Below are positions 35,600 to 45,329 of a DNA stretch of 64,000 bases, piece after piece (position 1 is the stretch's first letter; every line of letters begins with the position of its first letter). The translations under genes and the position numbers were made by a program. Under the pieces are notes generated by a model that ran no database searches, was not told the origin of the DNA, and saw nothing but the letters and a program-made list of their open reading frames with translations. The stretch lies in contig RFFC02000011.1 of the NCBI GenBank assembly GCA_005518205.2, forward strand, positions 62,001-126,000, given 5' to 3'. The DNA is from Hormoscilla sp. GUM202 (GTDB taxonomy: Bacteria; Cyanobacteriota; Cyanobacteriia; Cyanobacteriales; Desertifilaceae).

Positions 35600-35702
35600 T
35601 GGTATAATTGTCTATTTTATTAGCCCCGTATTCCGGTTATTCAGCGAAAGAAATTCAATTAAGGATATCTTTCGCTTTGGGAAGAGAAATCGATCGTCAG
35701 AG

Positions 35703-37229
35703 TCAAGTTGACCCTTGTGAAAAGCGCTGTTCTGTTTGCGAACGGTTAACTATACGGCGTCTCACTTGTTCAATATCTTGATATTCTTCTTTGGGGACGT
35801 GAATTTTGGTTTCACCCTTGAGTTCTAGTCCGACTTCCTCATGAAGGGCATCAAAAATACGTTCAGCTCGTTTGCCTAGTTCTGCATCATTGTGTAAGCG
35901 ATCGCTGAAGGTGTTAATGGAAACGTTGTTGGCGCCAAATTCTTTTTCGGGGCTAATGACTGTCACCACTTCATCGCCAGCAATATTTTTGACCTTGACT
36001 ACAAAAGCATTACGACGATCGGAACCTTCGTAGGTTACATCTGCATTAGGATCGTCAATTTGATAGCCATAGTCGGATTCCATGATTTTGACCACTGCAT
36101 CCGCAATGTCTTCACGCATTATGGACAAAATCACTTGCATTTTTGCGTACTCGGCAATTTCAGCCAATTCAGGACTCAAGGCATCGATTTGCTCTGCCAA
36201 TTGCTTGATTTGCTCGGTTGTGAGGGTTTGCTCGCCATCTTTGAGTTGCCGTTCAAGATCTTTAAGTTTCTGCTCGTGGGCAGTTAAACGTCCATCTGTC
36301 CAATAGTCTACTTCTTCACGAAAGGTTTCGACTTCGTCGGACGCCTCGCCAAGTTCGATTTCGACTTGACGATGAGCTTGTACTTCGGTAATCAGGGTCC
36401 GCAGGTCTTTCAGGGCAGCATTATAGTAAAGCAACCACTCCTGCTCTTTTTGTTCCAGTTCCAGGCGCAGATCGGCGAGTTCGAGATAGGTTGCTTGGGA
36501 GGTGGCGATCGCAGCTTCCGAGGTTCCAGCAGCAAGATTTTGTTTCGCCATTTCCAAATTGCGCCGCAGGTCAGCTAATTTATGGGGGGCAAAGCGCTGG
36601 TGCTGATAGTCGCGGTCGATTTGCTGCCAGATTTGTTCGACATCCGCAAGCAGGTCTTGAGCAATTTTGGCTTTATACTGCCTTTCCTGTTCGATGTTTT
36701 CAAACACGCGATCGATTTGCTGTTGCAATATTTGCTCTCCCGCTTTCCGTGCTTGGCGTTCTTCATCAAGCAGTTGGGAAAATTTACGATCGAGTTGTTT
36801 ATTGAGATCGAGATATTCTTGACGTTGTTGGGCAGTGATGCGAAGATACTCGGCACGTTGCTGCTGGAACCCTGCCCGCATGGCTGACTCTAGGCGAGTG
36901 CTTTCACGGGCAAGTGCCTGCCGTTGTCGATCCTCCGATTCCCGCACCGATTTCTGAAATTCTTGGCGCTGTTGCTGCAATCGCTGTTGGGTACTGCGTT
37001 CGAGATCGCCAATATTACTCCGCAGGCGTTGGGTCTCTTTTTCCTGTTGTCTTGCCCGTTTCTCTAGGGGGGCGAGGCGTTGCTGCATCTGGAGCCGTGC
37101 TTCCTCACGAACGCGATTGAGGCGATCGGGCAAATCTTGTTGAACAGAACGCAGTCGGCTTTCCTGTTCGCGTAATCTGCGTAATTCCCGTTCCTCAACA
37201 CTCACATATCTCTCTTTTCCCCGACTCAT
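35703..37229 (-). CDS. Long coiled-coil protein of the chaperone operon, 508 aa
   Basis: Residues 10-190 are a highly charged Arg/Gln/Glu-rich coiled coil (EERELRRLREQESRLRSVQQ). A second helical stretch runs to about 370. The C-terminal 140 residues are globular (SDRRNAFVVKVKNIAGDEVV, TVISPEKEFGANNVSINTFS) and look like a small alpha/beta domain of unknown type. It has no signal peptide. A GGAGGTTGTT site precedes the ATG, 12 bp from the upstream gene. The architecture (long rod plus terminal globule) suggests a scaffold that could bridge Hsp70 and AAA+ partners; that is inference. Confidence 0.7.
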   Translation of the reverse strand: MSRGKERYVSVEERELRRLREQESRLRSVQQDLPDRLNRVREEARLQMQQRLAPLEKRARQQEKETQRLRSNIGDLERSTQQRLQQQRQEFQKSVRESEDRQRQALARESTRLESAMRAGFQQQRAEYLRITAQQRQEYLDLNKQLDRKFSQLLDEERQARKAGEQILQQQIDRVFENIEQERQYKAKIAQDLLADVEQIWQQIDRDYQHQRFAPHKLADLRRNLEMAKQNLAAGTSEAAIATSQATYLELADLRLELEQKEQEWLLYYNAALKDLRTLITEVQAHRQVEIELGEASDEVETFREEVDYWTDGRLTAHEQKLKDLERQLKDGEQTLTTEQIKQLAEQIDALSPELAEIAEYAKMQVILSIMREDIADAVVKIMESDYGYQIDDPNADVTYEGSDRRNAFVVKVKNIAGDEVVTVISPEKEFGANNVSINTFSDRLHNDAELGKRAERIFDALHEEVGLELKGETKIHVPKEEYQDIEQVRRRIVNRSQTEQRFSQGST

Positions 37230-37241
37230 AACAACCTCCTG

Positions 37242-38894
37242 TTACTCATTATTCTGTTGACTAGAAGAATCCGCTAGCAGCTCATCTAGTTTTTCCTCGA
37301 ACTGATTCGGATTGTCTAATTTATGAATTTTTATTTCCAGTTCCTCAATAACGTCACGCCGTTCTATTCTCAATAACTTCTCTAGCAGGCAAGCTTCTGA
37401 CTCTTTGTATGTTGAGTCTTGAGAATCAAACCATTTAGCCTTCACGCCCTTTATTAAAGATTCTCGTTTTGCCTCCAAACGGATCCTTTCTTCATCCTCC
37501 TTGCCCTCTGTCGATTTTGTTGTAGTTGCAAGGTGACTAGATTCCGATTCTGTTGAAGATGGTGTGTTGTTAATAGTGCTTGGATGCGAAGCCTCAGATG
37601 ACGATTCAGTTAATACAACTGCTTTAACTTTTGCTTTTCCGTTTACGAGATAGACAGGATAGATTGTTTTTATGACTGTCCCTTCATCATCCCAACCTTT
37701 TGCAGCTTCGTGATAGTCGATGCGGAAAGAAGCACCTTCATTGTCGAGTCTTAGGTCTGCTGCTGGATCTGCACAAGCAGCTCGTTCCAGAAAGTGCAAA
37801 GCATTTTGAATCGCTTTTTGTATTTCGGTCTGTAAGTCGGGAGTCAGGTTTGCCAAGTCAAGTTTTAGCTCTTGGTAAAGGAGAGGCATCAGTTCTGCGG
37901 AGGCTTGATTGAAGTCTTTTTCTTGCCATTTACCAGGTTCAGGATACTCGACTTTACCCTGCGCGCGGTTTACTGCTTTTTTCAGGAATTCTATAGCTTC
38001 GGGCGGAAACTCTTGATTATTTAATTGTAGCTTCTGACACAACAAGCTTTGCATTTCCTTTAGCATTTCTGAGGGTATATCTACTGACCCAGTGCTTTCT
38101 CCTCGCATAATTGCCTGACCTTCTATCAGAACAGTAGCAGAGATAGCAGCTTTGATGTCATTTACTTTTTGTTTGCGCTGTTTCTTTAGTTCTGGATCGA
38201 GCGTTGCCATGAATGTAAACAAGCTGGTTGCCAAAGGATCGAGATGCTGCTCTTTGAGGGTTTTATATTCCCCTGTCAAAACATGGTGCTGTGGTCGCTC
38301 GCTCGTTCCGTCATAATGCGTACCTGTATTTAGTTTCAGGCGTGCCACTTCTGCTAACAGTTTACTCTTGCTTGCTTCTTCTTCTTTAAGCTCTCCTTCC
38401 AAAGATTCCTTCTGTCCTTTGACTGTTTCAACTTCCTGAGCATTTTGCCTGTATTGAGCCTGAAGTTCTTTATATTCTTCCTCCAAGCTTTGTCTTGTGC
38501 GGCGAAGCCCATCCCTTTCTGATACCAGATTTTTATTCTGTTGTTTTAGTGACTTGCACTCTGACTCAAATTCACGATTATCTTGTTCTAGTTCTGCTAA
38601 TTGAGCGCGGAGTTCTTCTTTATCATTTGACAATCGATCAATTAGATCCAGTGCTGCCTTTATATACTCACAACTCAAATCAATTCGCTTGTCTGTAAAA
38701 GATACATTTGTTTTTCCCTTGTGTATTTTAGCTAGCCAGTCATAAACCTCTATAAGGTTGTTGTAGATTTTTTCGTTTGCTTGAGACATCCCGAACATAC
38801 CTTTAATTCTACCTCCAATTCCAATTCTTTTTTTACTTGGCGGCGGTGCTATTTTTGGGTCAGCAGGATCTACAGTTTCTTGTGATTCCATCAT
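37242..38894 (-). CDS. Coiled-coil protein, possibly GrpE-like, 550 aa
   Basis: Residues 80-190 are a long heptad coiled coil. Around residues 395-440 the segment FRIDYHEAAKGWDDEG, TVIKTIYPVYLVNGKAKVKA has the layout of the GrpE C-terminal beta domain (HEA..., then a YP..G..K..AVV strand pair). With the gene directly downstream of an Hsp70, a nucleotide-exchange-factor-like role is plausible but weakly supported. A basic N-terminus (SKKRIGIGGRIKGMF) and a low-complexity Ser/Thr linker near 450-475 are notable. The spacing to both neighbours is 12 bp. Confidence 0.6.
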   Translation of the reverse strand: MMESQETVDPADPKIAPPPSKKRIGIGGRIKGMFGMSQANEKIYNNLIEVYDWLAKIHKGKTNVSFTDKRIDLSCEYIKAALDLIDRLSNDKEELRAQLAELEQDNREFESECKSLKQQNKNLVSERDGLRRTRQSLEEEYKELQAQYRQNAQEVETVKGQKESLEGELKEEEASKSKLLAEVARLKLNTGTHYDGTSERPQHHVLTGEYKTLKEQHLDPLATSLFTFMATLDPELKKQRKQKVNDIKAAISATVLIEGQAIMRGESTGSVDIPSEMLKEMQSLLCQKLQLNNQEFPPEAIEFLKKAVNRAQGKVEYPEPGKWQEKDFNQASAELMPLLYQELKLDLANLTPDLQTEIQKAIQNALHFLERAACADPAADLRLDNEGASFRIDYHEAAKGWDDEGTVIKTIYPVYLVNGKAKVKAVVLTESSSEASHPSTINNTPSSTESESSHLATTTKSTEGKEDEERIRLEAKRESLIKGVKAKWFDSQDSTYKESEACLLEKLLRIERRDVIEELEIKIHKLDNPNQFEEKLDELLADSSSQQNNE

Positions 38895-38906
38895 GTATAC
38901 GCTCCC

Positions 38907-40766
38907 TTATTCGATTGTGGAATAAAAACGCAGATGTGTCTTGTACGTTTGTCCTGTTTTCATATCTCTGGCAGTAACGGCTATTTCGGTTCTGCCAAAG
39001 TTCATGGAAACTTCGACATTCCGTTCATCTGCCTGTTTACCAACTGTTGAAGATATATCAACTTCTAACCGTCCCAACTCTTCTACATCTGGCTCATCTA
39101 CATAGCGTGGATTCTTTTTCCGCGTTGCATAAAATGTAAAATTTATTCCCTTCTGATCCGACCTCATAGGATAAAATGGGTGCGTGACTACTTTGTTGAC
39201 ATCAACACTTTCACCTGCTAGCACAAAGTGACTAAAATGATTGCAAATATACCAGTCACCTTTTTCTTCAAAATATTGACGCTTGCTTTTCTGATGGCGA
39301 TCGCGATTTTCATCAAACACTTTACAAACCTCGCAACCATAGGTAAGGCGAGAACGGCGGGAGCTGATGCTTTCTAGATTTAGACCAAACGAGGCTGCCC
39401 CTTCCACTATTGCTGCACCGGGTTGTTTTGGCATCACAATCTTGATGCGATCGCCAAATTCTTGCTGAATGCGTTGACGTAAAACAGGCGATGTAGAAAA
39501 TCCACCGACGAGATACATAATATCGCACCCGCGACTATCTTCAATAAATTTTTTAACTATTGCCTGCTTGGTTTCTTGGCTAAGGTGAATTTTTTCCTCC
39601 GCAAGCGCAAGTTTTTCCCAAACCTGCGGATAGTCCTTTGACAAAATTTTGTAGAAGCGGTGCTTATTTACACTTGCAAATTGTTCTTTAACTTTTTTCA
39701 CCAAACCATCCAATACAGGTTTAAACATTGCCTGCATGGTTTCTTGGCTAAGGTGAACTTTTTCATCATCCTCATCCTGTTCCTCCGCAAGTTTTTCCAA
39801 AACCTGCGGATAGTCCTTTGACAAAATTTTGTAGAGGCGGTTGGGGATCTCCAAGTAGCTTATCGTAGTTGTTGCCGGATCGAAGTCACACTTTTTCCGT
39901 TCCCAGTCTCCCATCAGTTCCAACCAACCAATAGGGTCTTCTTCTTCATAGCGTGTCAAAGCTGGATCTGTCAGCTTCCTGGCAAGGTATTCGCGAAACT
40001 CTTTGTCCACATATGTAGAACCATAAGCTCCACCAGTCCCTTCGGCTACTTCATCCAACCCACCATGGGGCGAAACCTCATGGGTGGTAATATCAACTGT
40101 GCCTCCACCGCAGTCTACAACCATAAAGCGTTTACCTGCCTCAAGTTGGGCTTGGTCTTTTTCTTGGCAGTAAATTGCAGCAGCTTCCGGCTCCAGGACC
40201 AGCAACAATCGTTCGCGATCGCTTTCGCTATCGGTAATCAGTCCCGCTTTGACAGCCGCACTACGCATGAAAGACTTTTCGTTGTCTTTCCAGATCGCTG
40301 GAATTGTTAAGCACCAAAGAATTTCGTTATCTTTTAGTTCTCCGCTAGTGGCATTTTTCAGTTCTGTACGCAGCAGCCCACCTAGTTCCCGTAGGTAATC
40401 AGCAACTAGATCGATGACGGGAAACTCTTGTCCGTTGTTGGCAACGGCAATGGGACCATCATTAGTGCGCTTACTGCTTTCCCGCAGTGCCATCTTAAAA
40501 GTTGAGAAAAAGCTATGGTCTTTAGCATTTTTAGCTTTACGCAGTTCTGCTAGCCGGTATAGAGCAGCATACCCCCACCCTTCTAGCCGGCGATCGCTGT
40601 TATATAGGCTTTGTGTAAGGGTTTTGATGTATTGAAATGGTTGTTTGTCCCACTCATAGCGTCCGATTATGTGCTTGTCATCTTTGAATGCATAGGCGTA
40701 GCCCGAACGCGACGTCCCAAAATCAATGGCTGCTACAACTTTTATTTGTTTGCTGTCATAAGTCAC
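38907..40766 (-). CDS. HSPA12-like Hsp70-family ATPase, 619 aa
   Basis: An actin-fold ATPase: phosphate-1 motif DFGTSRSG (15-22), phosphate-2 DCGGGTVDI (218-226), adenosine motif YLVGGFSTSP (418-427). The spacing and the DPVxD-like KPVLDGLVKKV segment match HSPA12-type rather than DnaK proteins, and no canonical substrate-binding domain follows; the C-terminal 150 residues are a beta-rich domain of their own. Residues 311-345 and 371-402 are an internal duplication (YKILSKDYPQVxEKLA...HLSQET). It lies in a compact operon with a ClpB-like ATPase and a candidate exchange factor. It presumably remodels or senses proteins. Confidence 0.88.
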   Translation of the reverse strand: MTYDSKQIKVVAAIDFGTSRSGYAYAFKDDKHIIGRYEWDKQPFQYIKTLTQSLYNSDRRLEGWGYAALYRLAELRKAKNAKDHSFFSTFKMALRESSKRTNDGPIAVANNGQEFPVIDLVADYLRELGGLLRTELKNATSGELKDNEILWCLTIPAIWKDNEKSFMRSAAVKAGLITDSESDRERLLLVLEPEAAAIYCQEKDQAQLEAGKRFMVVDCGGGTVDITTHEVSPHGGLDEVAEGTGGAYGSTYVDKEFREYLARKLTDPALTRYEEEDPIGWLELMGDWERKKCDFDPATTTISYLEIPNRLYKILSKDYPQVLEKLAEEQDEDDEKVHLSQETMQAMFKPVLDGLVKKVKEQFASVNKHRFYKILSKDYPQVWEKLALAEEKIHLSQETKQAIVKKFIEDSRGCDIMYLVGGFSTSPVLRQRIQQEFGDRIKIVMPKQPGAAIVEGAASFGLNLESISSRRSRLTYGCEVCKVFDENRDRHQKSKRQYFEEKGDWYICNHFSHFVLAGESVDVNKVVTHPFYPMRSDQKGINFTFYATRKKNPRYVDEPDVEELGRLEVDISSTVGKQADERNVEVSMNFGRTEIAVTARDMKTGQTYKTHLRFYSTIE

Positions 40767-40781
40767 TGTGCTACTCCCCTA

Positions 40782-41377
40782 TAAACCCTATAACCGGTTA
40801 AATCTCAGTTCTGCGCCTACTGCTATAACTGCATGGCCGCTATCGGGTTAAATCGTGGCAACCCTGTATATAAGTGTTTCCGCCACCCAGCCCCATTTTT
40901 GACTATGCATGTTAAAGGCGCCACTGCTTACTATGCTATCATATTTTTCCCATTCTCGCCAAGATTTTGCTATTTTTTTTGCTGTCGTCCTCACTTTCCT
41001 GCTCCCTATAAACCCTGAAGCCGGTTATATCTCAGTTCGGCGCGTACTGCTATAACTGCATCCGCCACTACTATGCTATCATATTCTTCCAATTCTCGCC
41101 AAGATTTTGCTATTTTTTTTGCTGTCGTCCTCACTTTCCTGCTCCCTATAAACCCTGAAGCCGGTTATATCTCAGTTCGGCGCGTACTGCTATAACTGCA
41201 TCCGCCACTACTATGCTATCATATTCTTCCAATTCTCGCCAAGATTTTGCTATTTTTTTTGCTGTCGTCCTCACTTTCCTGCTCCCTATAAACCCTGAAG
41301 CCGGTTATATCTCAGTTCGGCGCGTACTGCTATAACTGCATCCGCCACTACTATGCTATCATATTCTTCCAATTCTC
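40782..41377. repeat. 140-bp tandem repeat array derived from the end of the upstream gene
   Basis: Units begin at 40958, 41098 and 41238 (140-bp period, near-identical), with a more diverged unit at 40782-40957. The last unit covers the final 92 bp of the zinc-ribbon gene. Each unit would encode, on the minus strand, ELEEYDSIVVADAVIAVRAE plus the LRYNRLQGL end and a stop. The array fills the only large gap of the operon. Confidence 0.88.
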
Positions 41378-42347
41378 CCTTGTGTTTTGCTAATTTTTCT
41401 TTCTCTTGTCCCGGTTCTTGTTTTAATAGATCGATCGCCAGTTGGAGTAGGTGACAGCGAACTGGACGATCGTGCCATTCTTGGTTAAGGCGCTTTTGCT
41501 GAAGGCGTTGTATGCCGGCAACTGCTTCCCGGCGATCGGTGATGCTTTCTACTTCGTCAATAAAGCCATCCCATAAATCCGACTGGATCCACTGGGAGAG
41601 GGCCGCCTGTGCCATCCGCTCCCGTTGAGTCAGATGCTTTACTTGCTCGTGAGCTTCCTGTAGTTGGGCTTGGAGCGCTTGTCGCTGCCGGTCATTCTGA
41701 ATCTGTTGCTTTTGCAGATTCGCTTCCAGTTGTTCGTTACCGCTTTGAGCAACTTGAAGTCTGCCTTGCAACTTCCTCACCTCAGCTTCTAGTTGGCCCA
41801 CGCGATCGAGTTCTTGCTGTCGGGCAATTTCGAGTGCTTGGTCTTTCTCCGCAGTCACTTGTGACAACCGGCGCTGCCATAGCTCCATTTGCCTTTGGCG
41901 ATCGTCTAGTTGGTTTTGTAGTTCTATCTGGAGTTCTTGACTTGTTGCTTCTGCCTGTTGGAGTAATTGTTTTAGTTGAGCAATTTCTACTTCTAGCGGT
42001 CTGATTGTTTCCTGGGCAATGCGCTCCCGTTCTTGCTGTCTAGCAGCTTCCAAATCTTGCTCTTTTTCAAGGGTAAGTCTTTCTAACCGTCTTTGCAAGA
42101 GGTCAATCCGCGATTCGAGATCCTCTATTTTATTTTCTCGATCTACGACGGCACTTTGGCCCTGCATTGCTCTCATTTCTGCTGCTTGGTTACGCGCCCA
42201 ATATCTTTTGGCCCACTCGATTTTCTTGGCCGACTTCAAATCTTCTGAAGTCTCCGACAATATCCACCCGCAAATTGTACAGAAGTTTGGCGGATTCTGT
42301 GAATATTCTGTCTGGCAAACGGGACAGGTAATAGACATATCTTTCAC
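41286..42347 (-). CDS. Zinc-ribbon coiled-coil protein, 353 aa
   Basis: The N-terminal CPVCQTEYSQNPPNFCTICG is a four-cysteine zinc ribbon (Cys8, 11, 23, 26). Residues 70-260 are an almost uninterrupted coiled coil rich in Gln, Arg and Glu. The C-terminal 90 residues are a globular helical domain (WIQSDLWDGFIDEVESITDR; HLLQLAIDLLKQEPGQEK). It starts 6 bp after the AAA+ gene stop, so the two are coupled. The family is not recognised. It is likely an adaptor that docks clients or partners to the double AAA+ ATPase. Confidence 0.75.
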   Translation of the reverse strand: MKDMSITCPVCQTEYSQNPPNFCTICGWILSETSEDLKSAKKIEWAKRYWARNQAAEMRAMQGQSAVVDRENKIEDLESRIDLLQRRLERLTLEKEQDLEAARQQERERIAQETIRPLEVEIAQLKQLLQQAEATSQELQIELQNQLDDRQRQMELWQRRLSQVTAEKDQALEIARQQELDRVGQLEAEVRKLQGRLQVAQSGNEQLEANLQKQQIQNDRQRQALQAQLQEAHEQVKHLTQRERMAQAALSQWIQSDLWDGFIDEVESITDRREAVAGIQRLQQKRLNQEWHDRPVRCHLLQLAIDLLKQEPGQEKEKLAKHKGELEEYDSIVVADAVIAVRAELRYNRLQGL

Positions 42348-42353
42348 GGTACA

Positions 42354-44993
42354 TCAATTGAACGAAGGTAGATCGGACAGAGCAAACGTAACCATCGCCT
42401 CACCTTGGAGATCTTCCCGTACTAGACGCACCTGCTGTAAGCCTACCATTGCTTCAAAAAGGTTACGGACATCTCGCCCATTGCCAAAATTACCAGTGCG
42501 GGTTTCATACATCCTATGCAAGCGATCGCGCACCGCCCGTTCTACATCAGGCGGACAAATGTAAACTGGCTTGTTGGTGCGACAAAAATATAGAAAAATT
42601 AAGAGCATTTCATCCCCAGTGTAGTCAGGAAACTCGATCGTCTTGGGGATGCGTGACTGAAGACCAGGATTAGTCGCCATAAAGTCCTGCATCTGGCGGG
42701 TATAGCCTGCAAAAATTACCACCAGGCGATCGCGGTAGTTTTCCAGCATTGGTACGAGAGTCTCGATCGCTTTCTGACCATAGTTATATGTTCCTCCCCG
42801 TTGAGCTGCTAGTCCATAAGCTTCATCAATAAATAAAACACCATCAAGTGCTTCTTCTACTTGAGCGCGGGTTTTAGGTGCAGTCTGCCCTAGGTATTTC
42901 GCCACTAAAGAGTCAGGGTTTGCCTCGACAAATTGTCCTTTTTTCAATACACCTAAAGCCTTGAAAATTTTCCCAATCAACCTTGCTACAGTAGTTTTAC
43001 CCGTCCCCGAATTTCCTAAAAACAGCATGTGACGGGTAATGCGATCGTCTGTCTCATAACCCTCTTGCCGCAATCGTTGCTTTGCTTGTTCCCTTTCTAC
43101 AAATTGGTGCATGGCTTTTTTAACAGAAGTTAAGCCAATCATCCCGTCTAGTTCTGCCAGTAAAGCTGCAAGTGTATCCTCGTCCCGTCTGCCTGCTTCA
43201 GCGGTAAGGGTGGCAAAATCTAAGACCGGTTGTTCGCGATCGGACGGCAGGATCTGCATCCTGCCATCTTGAAGAATCAATTCCGCACGGGTAATCCCCT
43301 GAGTTTGTAAATTAATCAACTCGTCATCTGTCAACAGATCGGCGATCGCCCGATCGACACCCCGTCCGCCATAGTTTTGTGCCTGTTCATAGGTTTTTTG
43401 TACCAGTGCTGCGAGGACCGGGCGATCTACTACTAAATCAATGCCATACTTCTCTTGAGCCAACCGTTTCACCAAGTGCAGAATCATCTCTGCTTGTTCG
43501 GCAAGTTCCAAACGACCCAAGGGAATTACTTTATCAATCCGACCGATAAATTCTGGAGGTAAAAATCCGGTTTTTTGCAATATTTCTTTGGCACGAGTAG
43601 GAGTTTCAGAAATCTGCTCGCTTGCTAAGTTAGTGGTCAATAGACAAATCGTATCTTTGGGCGCGATCGCCGTTCCATTAGCATCACCGGCTCTACCCTC
43701 ATCAAAAAATGCCAACATCTTTCGCCAGATAGAAGCATGGGCTTTTTCTATTTCATCAAATAAAAACACACAACGCTGTTGATTCTGCCGCAGAGCGTTA
43801 GGTAGCCATCCGCCCTGTTCTGAACCTACATATCCAAGAGGACTGCCAAAAAGATTTGCTACTTTCAGCTCTTCACCATATTCGCCCATGTCGCACCGTT
43901 CAAGGGTCGTGCCGAGGGCTTCTGCTAAGGCTTTACTGAGTTCAGTCTTGCCTGTACCAGTAGGACCTGGCAACAAAATCACAAGGGGCTTGGGACTTTT
44001 TTTTGCTGCTATTTTTCCCCGCACCAGTTTGACTAGATTGGCTATCTGTTCTTGGTGTCCGATTATCTTTTGACGGAGTTTGCTTGTAAACTCTTCAGCC
44101 GTAGGTAGGGGCATTTTATGCGTCCATTTCGCACTATATGCCTGTTCCAAGGAAAATTCAGTAACGGGCCTGAAGGTATCGTGCCAATATTTAAGCCGCT
44201 TAGATTCTTGGGCTAATGCTGTAGTTAAGGGAACTAATTCCTTCCATGTAATACGCCGTTCATGCTGCAAACGAAAGCGCTGAATCAAGTTGCCAATCTC
44301 TGAAGCCGTAGGTGTTGCGACACGACAAATATTCACCTGACTTTGCAATTCCTGACGATTTGCCAGCAATTCGCTCAAACTGGTCAATCCGATCTCTTGG
44401 CACAAATCCCGAAGTTGGTTATAAGTATCTTGATGGAAAATAAACACGCATAGATTGCGATTATTCGGCAATAGCTGCGACCACTCAACGATCGTCCCAT
44501 GCAGTTCGCGGGGTAGTTCAAATCGACCCAAGTCTTCTGGATGAGCAAATATAATCGCCGATCGTTGGGTCGTGTCTTCCATGAATGCTTGCAAAAAAGT
44601 AATTACATCTCGATCCTGCATTCCTGATGTACGCGGGAGTGTTGCAGCTTGATTGGTAGCTTGACGTTTTTTTCTGCCTATAACTTTATTTTTTCGTTTC
44701 CACTGCGATGGGAAACTCATCTCATCGGTGGCGCTTGCTGGAGATGGACTTTGCGGACGGAAAAGAGCGCGATCGCGAGATTCCGAATCTAGAAAATACA
44801 GCTTGCGATTTCCTGAATAGAAAGCAATGCGCTGATAGCCTTGACTTTTGAGGTAGCGATGCAACGCCTGTTGGATGTCTTGCAGAATCAGATCGTCACT
44901 ACAAAAACTATCACTCGTGTTTGAGCCATACAGTATGATAAAGCGATCTCCCACTTCTAAGCTAATTTCTTGTGTTATGCGATCGACAGTCAC
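42354..44993 (-). CDS. Double AAA+ ATPase: ClpB/ClpA-like module plus CbbX-like module
   Basis: Three parts are visible. Residues 125-260 resemble a degenerate AAA+ domain lacking a Walker A. Residues 305-570 are a ClpA/B D2-type module: GPTGTGKT (343-350), VFLFDE (409-414), the sensor region TTNLASE and the small-domain GGRGVDRAI. Residues 600-860 are a CbbX/CfxQ-type module: GNSGTGKT (660-667), VLFIDE (719-724), then ENYRDRLVVIFAGY. The 879 aa thus combine an unfoldase-like and an activase-like motor. The start is GTG at 44993 with GGGAGG upstream in a tandemly repeated leader. It is the first gene of the seven-gene operon. Confidence 0.85.
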   Translation of the reverse strand: MTVDRITQEISLEVGDRFIILYGSNTSDSFCSDDLILQDIQQALHRYLKSQGYQRIAFYSGNRKLYFLDSESRDRALFRPQSPSPASATDEMSFPSQWKRKNKVIGRKKRQATNQAATLPRTSGMQDRDVITFLQAFMEDTTQRSAIIFAHPEDLGRFELPRELHGTIVEWSQLLPNNRNLCVFIFHQDTYNQLRDLCQEIGLTSLSELLANRQELQSQVNICRVATPTASEIGNLIQRFRLQHERRITWKELVPLTTALAQESKRLKYWHDTFRPVTEFSLEQAYSAKWTHKMPLPTAEEFTSKLRQKIIGHQEQIANLVKLVRGKIAAKKSPKPLVILLPGPTGTGKTELSKALAEALGTTLERCDMGEYGEELKVANLFGSPLGYVGSEQGGWLPNALRQNQQRCVFLFDEIEKAHASIWRKMLAFFDEGRAGDANGTAIAPKDTICLLTTNLASEQISETPTRAKEILQKTGFLPPEFIGRIDKVIPLGRLELAEQAEMILHLVKRLAQEKYGIDLVVDRPVLAALVQKTYEQAQNYGGRGVDRAIADLLTDDELINLQTQGITRAELILQDGRMQILPSDREQPVLDFATLTAEAGRRDEDTLAALLAELDGMIGLTSVKKAMHQFVEREQAKQRLRQEGYETDDRITRHMLFLGNSGTGKTTVARLIGKIFKALGVLKKGQFVEANPDSLVAKYLGQTAPKTRAQVEEALDGVLFIDEAYGLAAQRGGTYNYGQKAIETLVPMLENYRDRLVVIFAGYTRQMQDFMATNPGLQSRIPKTIEFPDYTGDEMLLIFLYFCRTNKPVYICPPDVERAVRDRLHRMYETRTGNFGNGRDVRNLFEAMVGLQQVRLVREDLQGEAMVTFALSDLPSFN

Positions 44994-45005
44994 ATTTGCT
45001 CACAA

Positions 45006-45170
45006 ACCTCCCTTTATGATGTCCAATCAGTTATGCCAAACCCTGAATTGCGATGATAGGGGATTGATTGATTATGTTCCCGATCCTCCCTTTATGATGT
45101 CCAATCAGTTATGTCAAATCCTGAATTGCGATGATAGGGGATTGATTGATTATGTTCCCGATCGCCTCTC
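45006..45170 (-). promoter_or_regulatory. Tandemly duplicated leader of the AAA+ operon
   Basis: Two 78-bp copies (about 45007-45084, 45085-45162) each contain, on the minus strand, a TTGACATAACTGATTGGACA-like -35 region (TTGGCA in the proximal copy) and a GGGAGG ribosome site. The downstream copy supplies the site used by the AAA+ gene. Promoter assignment is inference from the motif. Confidence 0.5.
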
Positions 45171-45329
45171 GACCAGTGAGCCATCAGATAGCACTGCATT
45201 AATACTCTTCAACTGTCCCACCCTATACCGGCGATCGCCCCTGCTAATAATCTTGCTATACCTTATGCTAGCGCCAATCTCAACTCCCACACTTACTAAG
45301 CGAGCCAAGTTTCTCTCGGCGTCATTATT

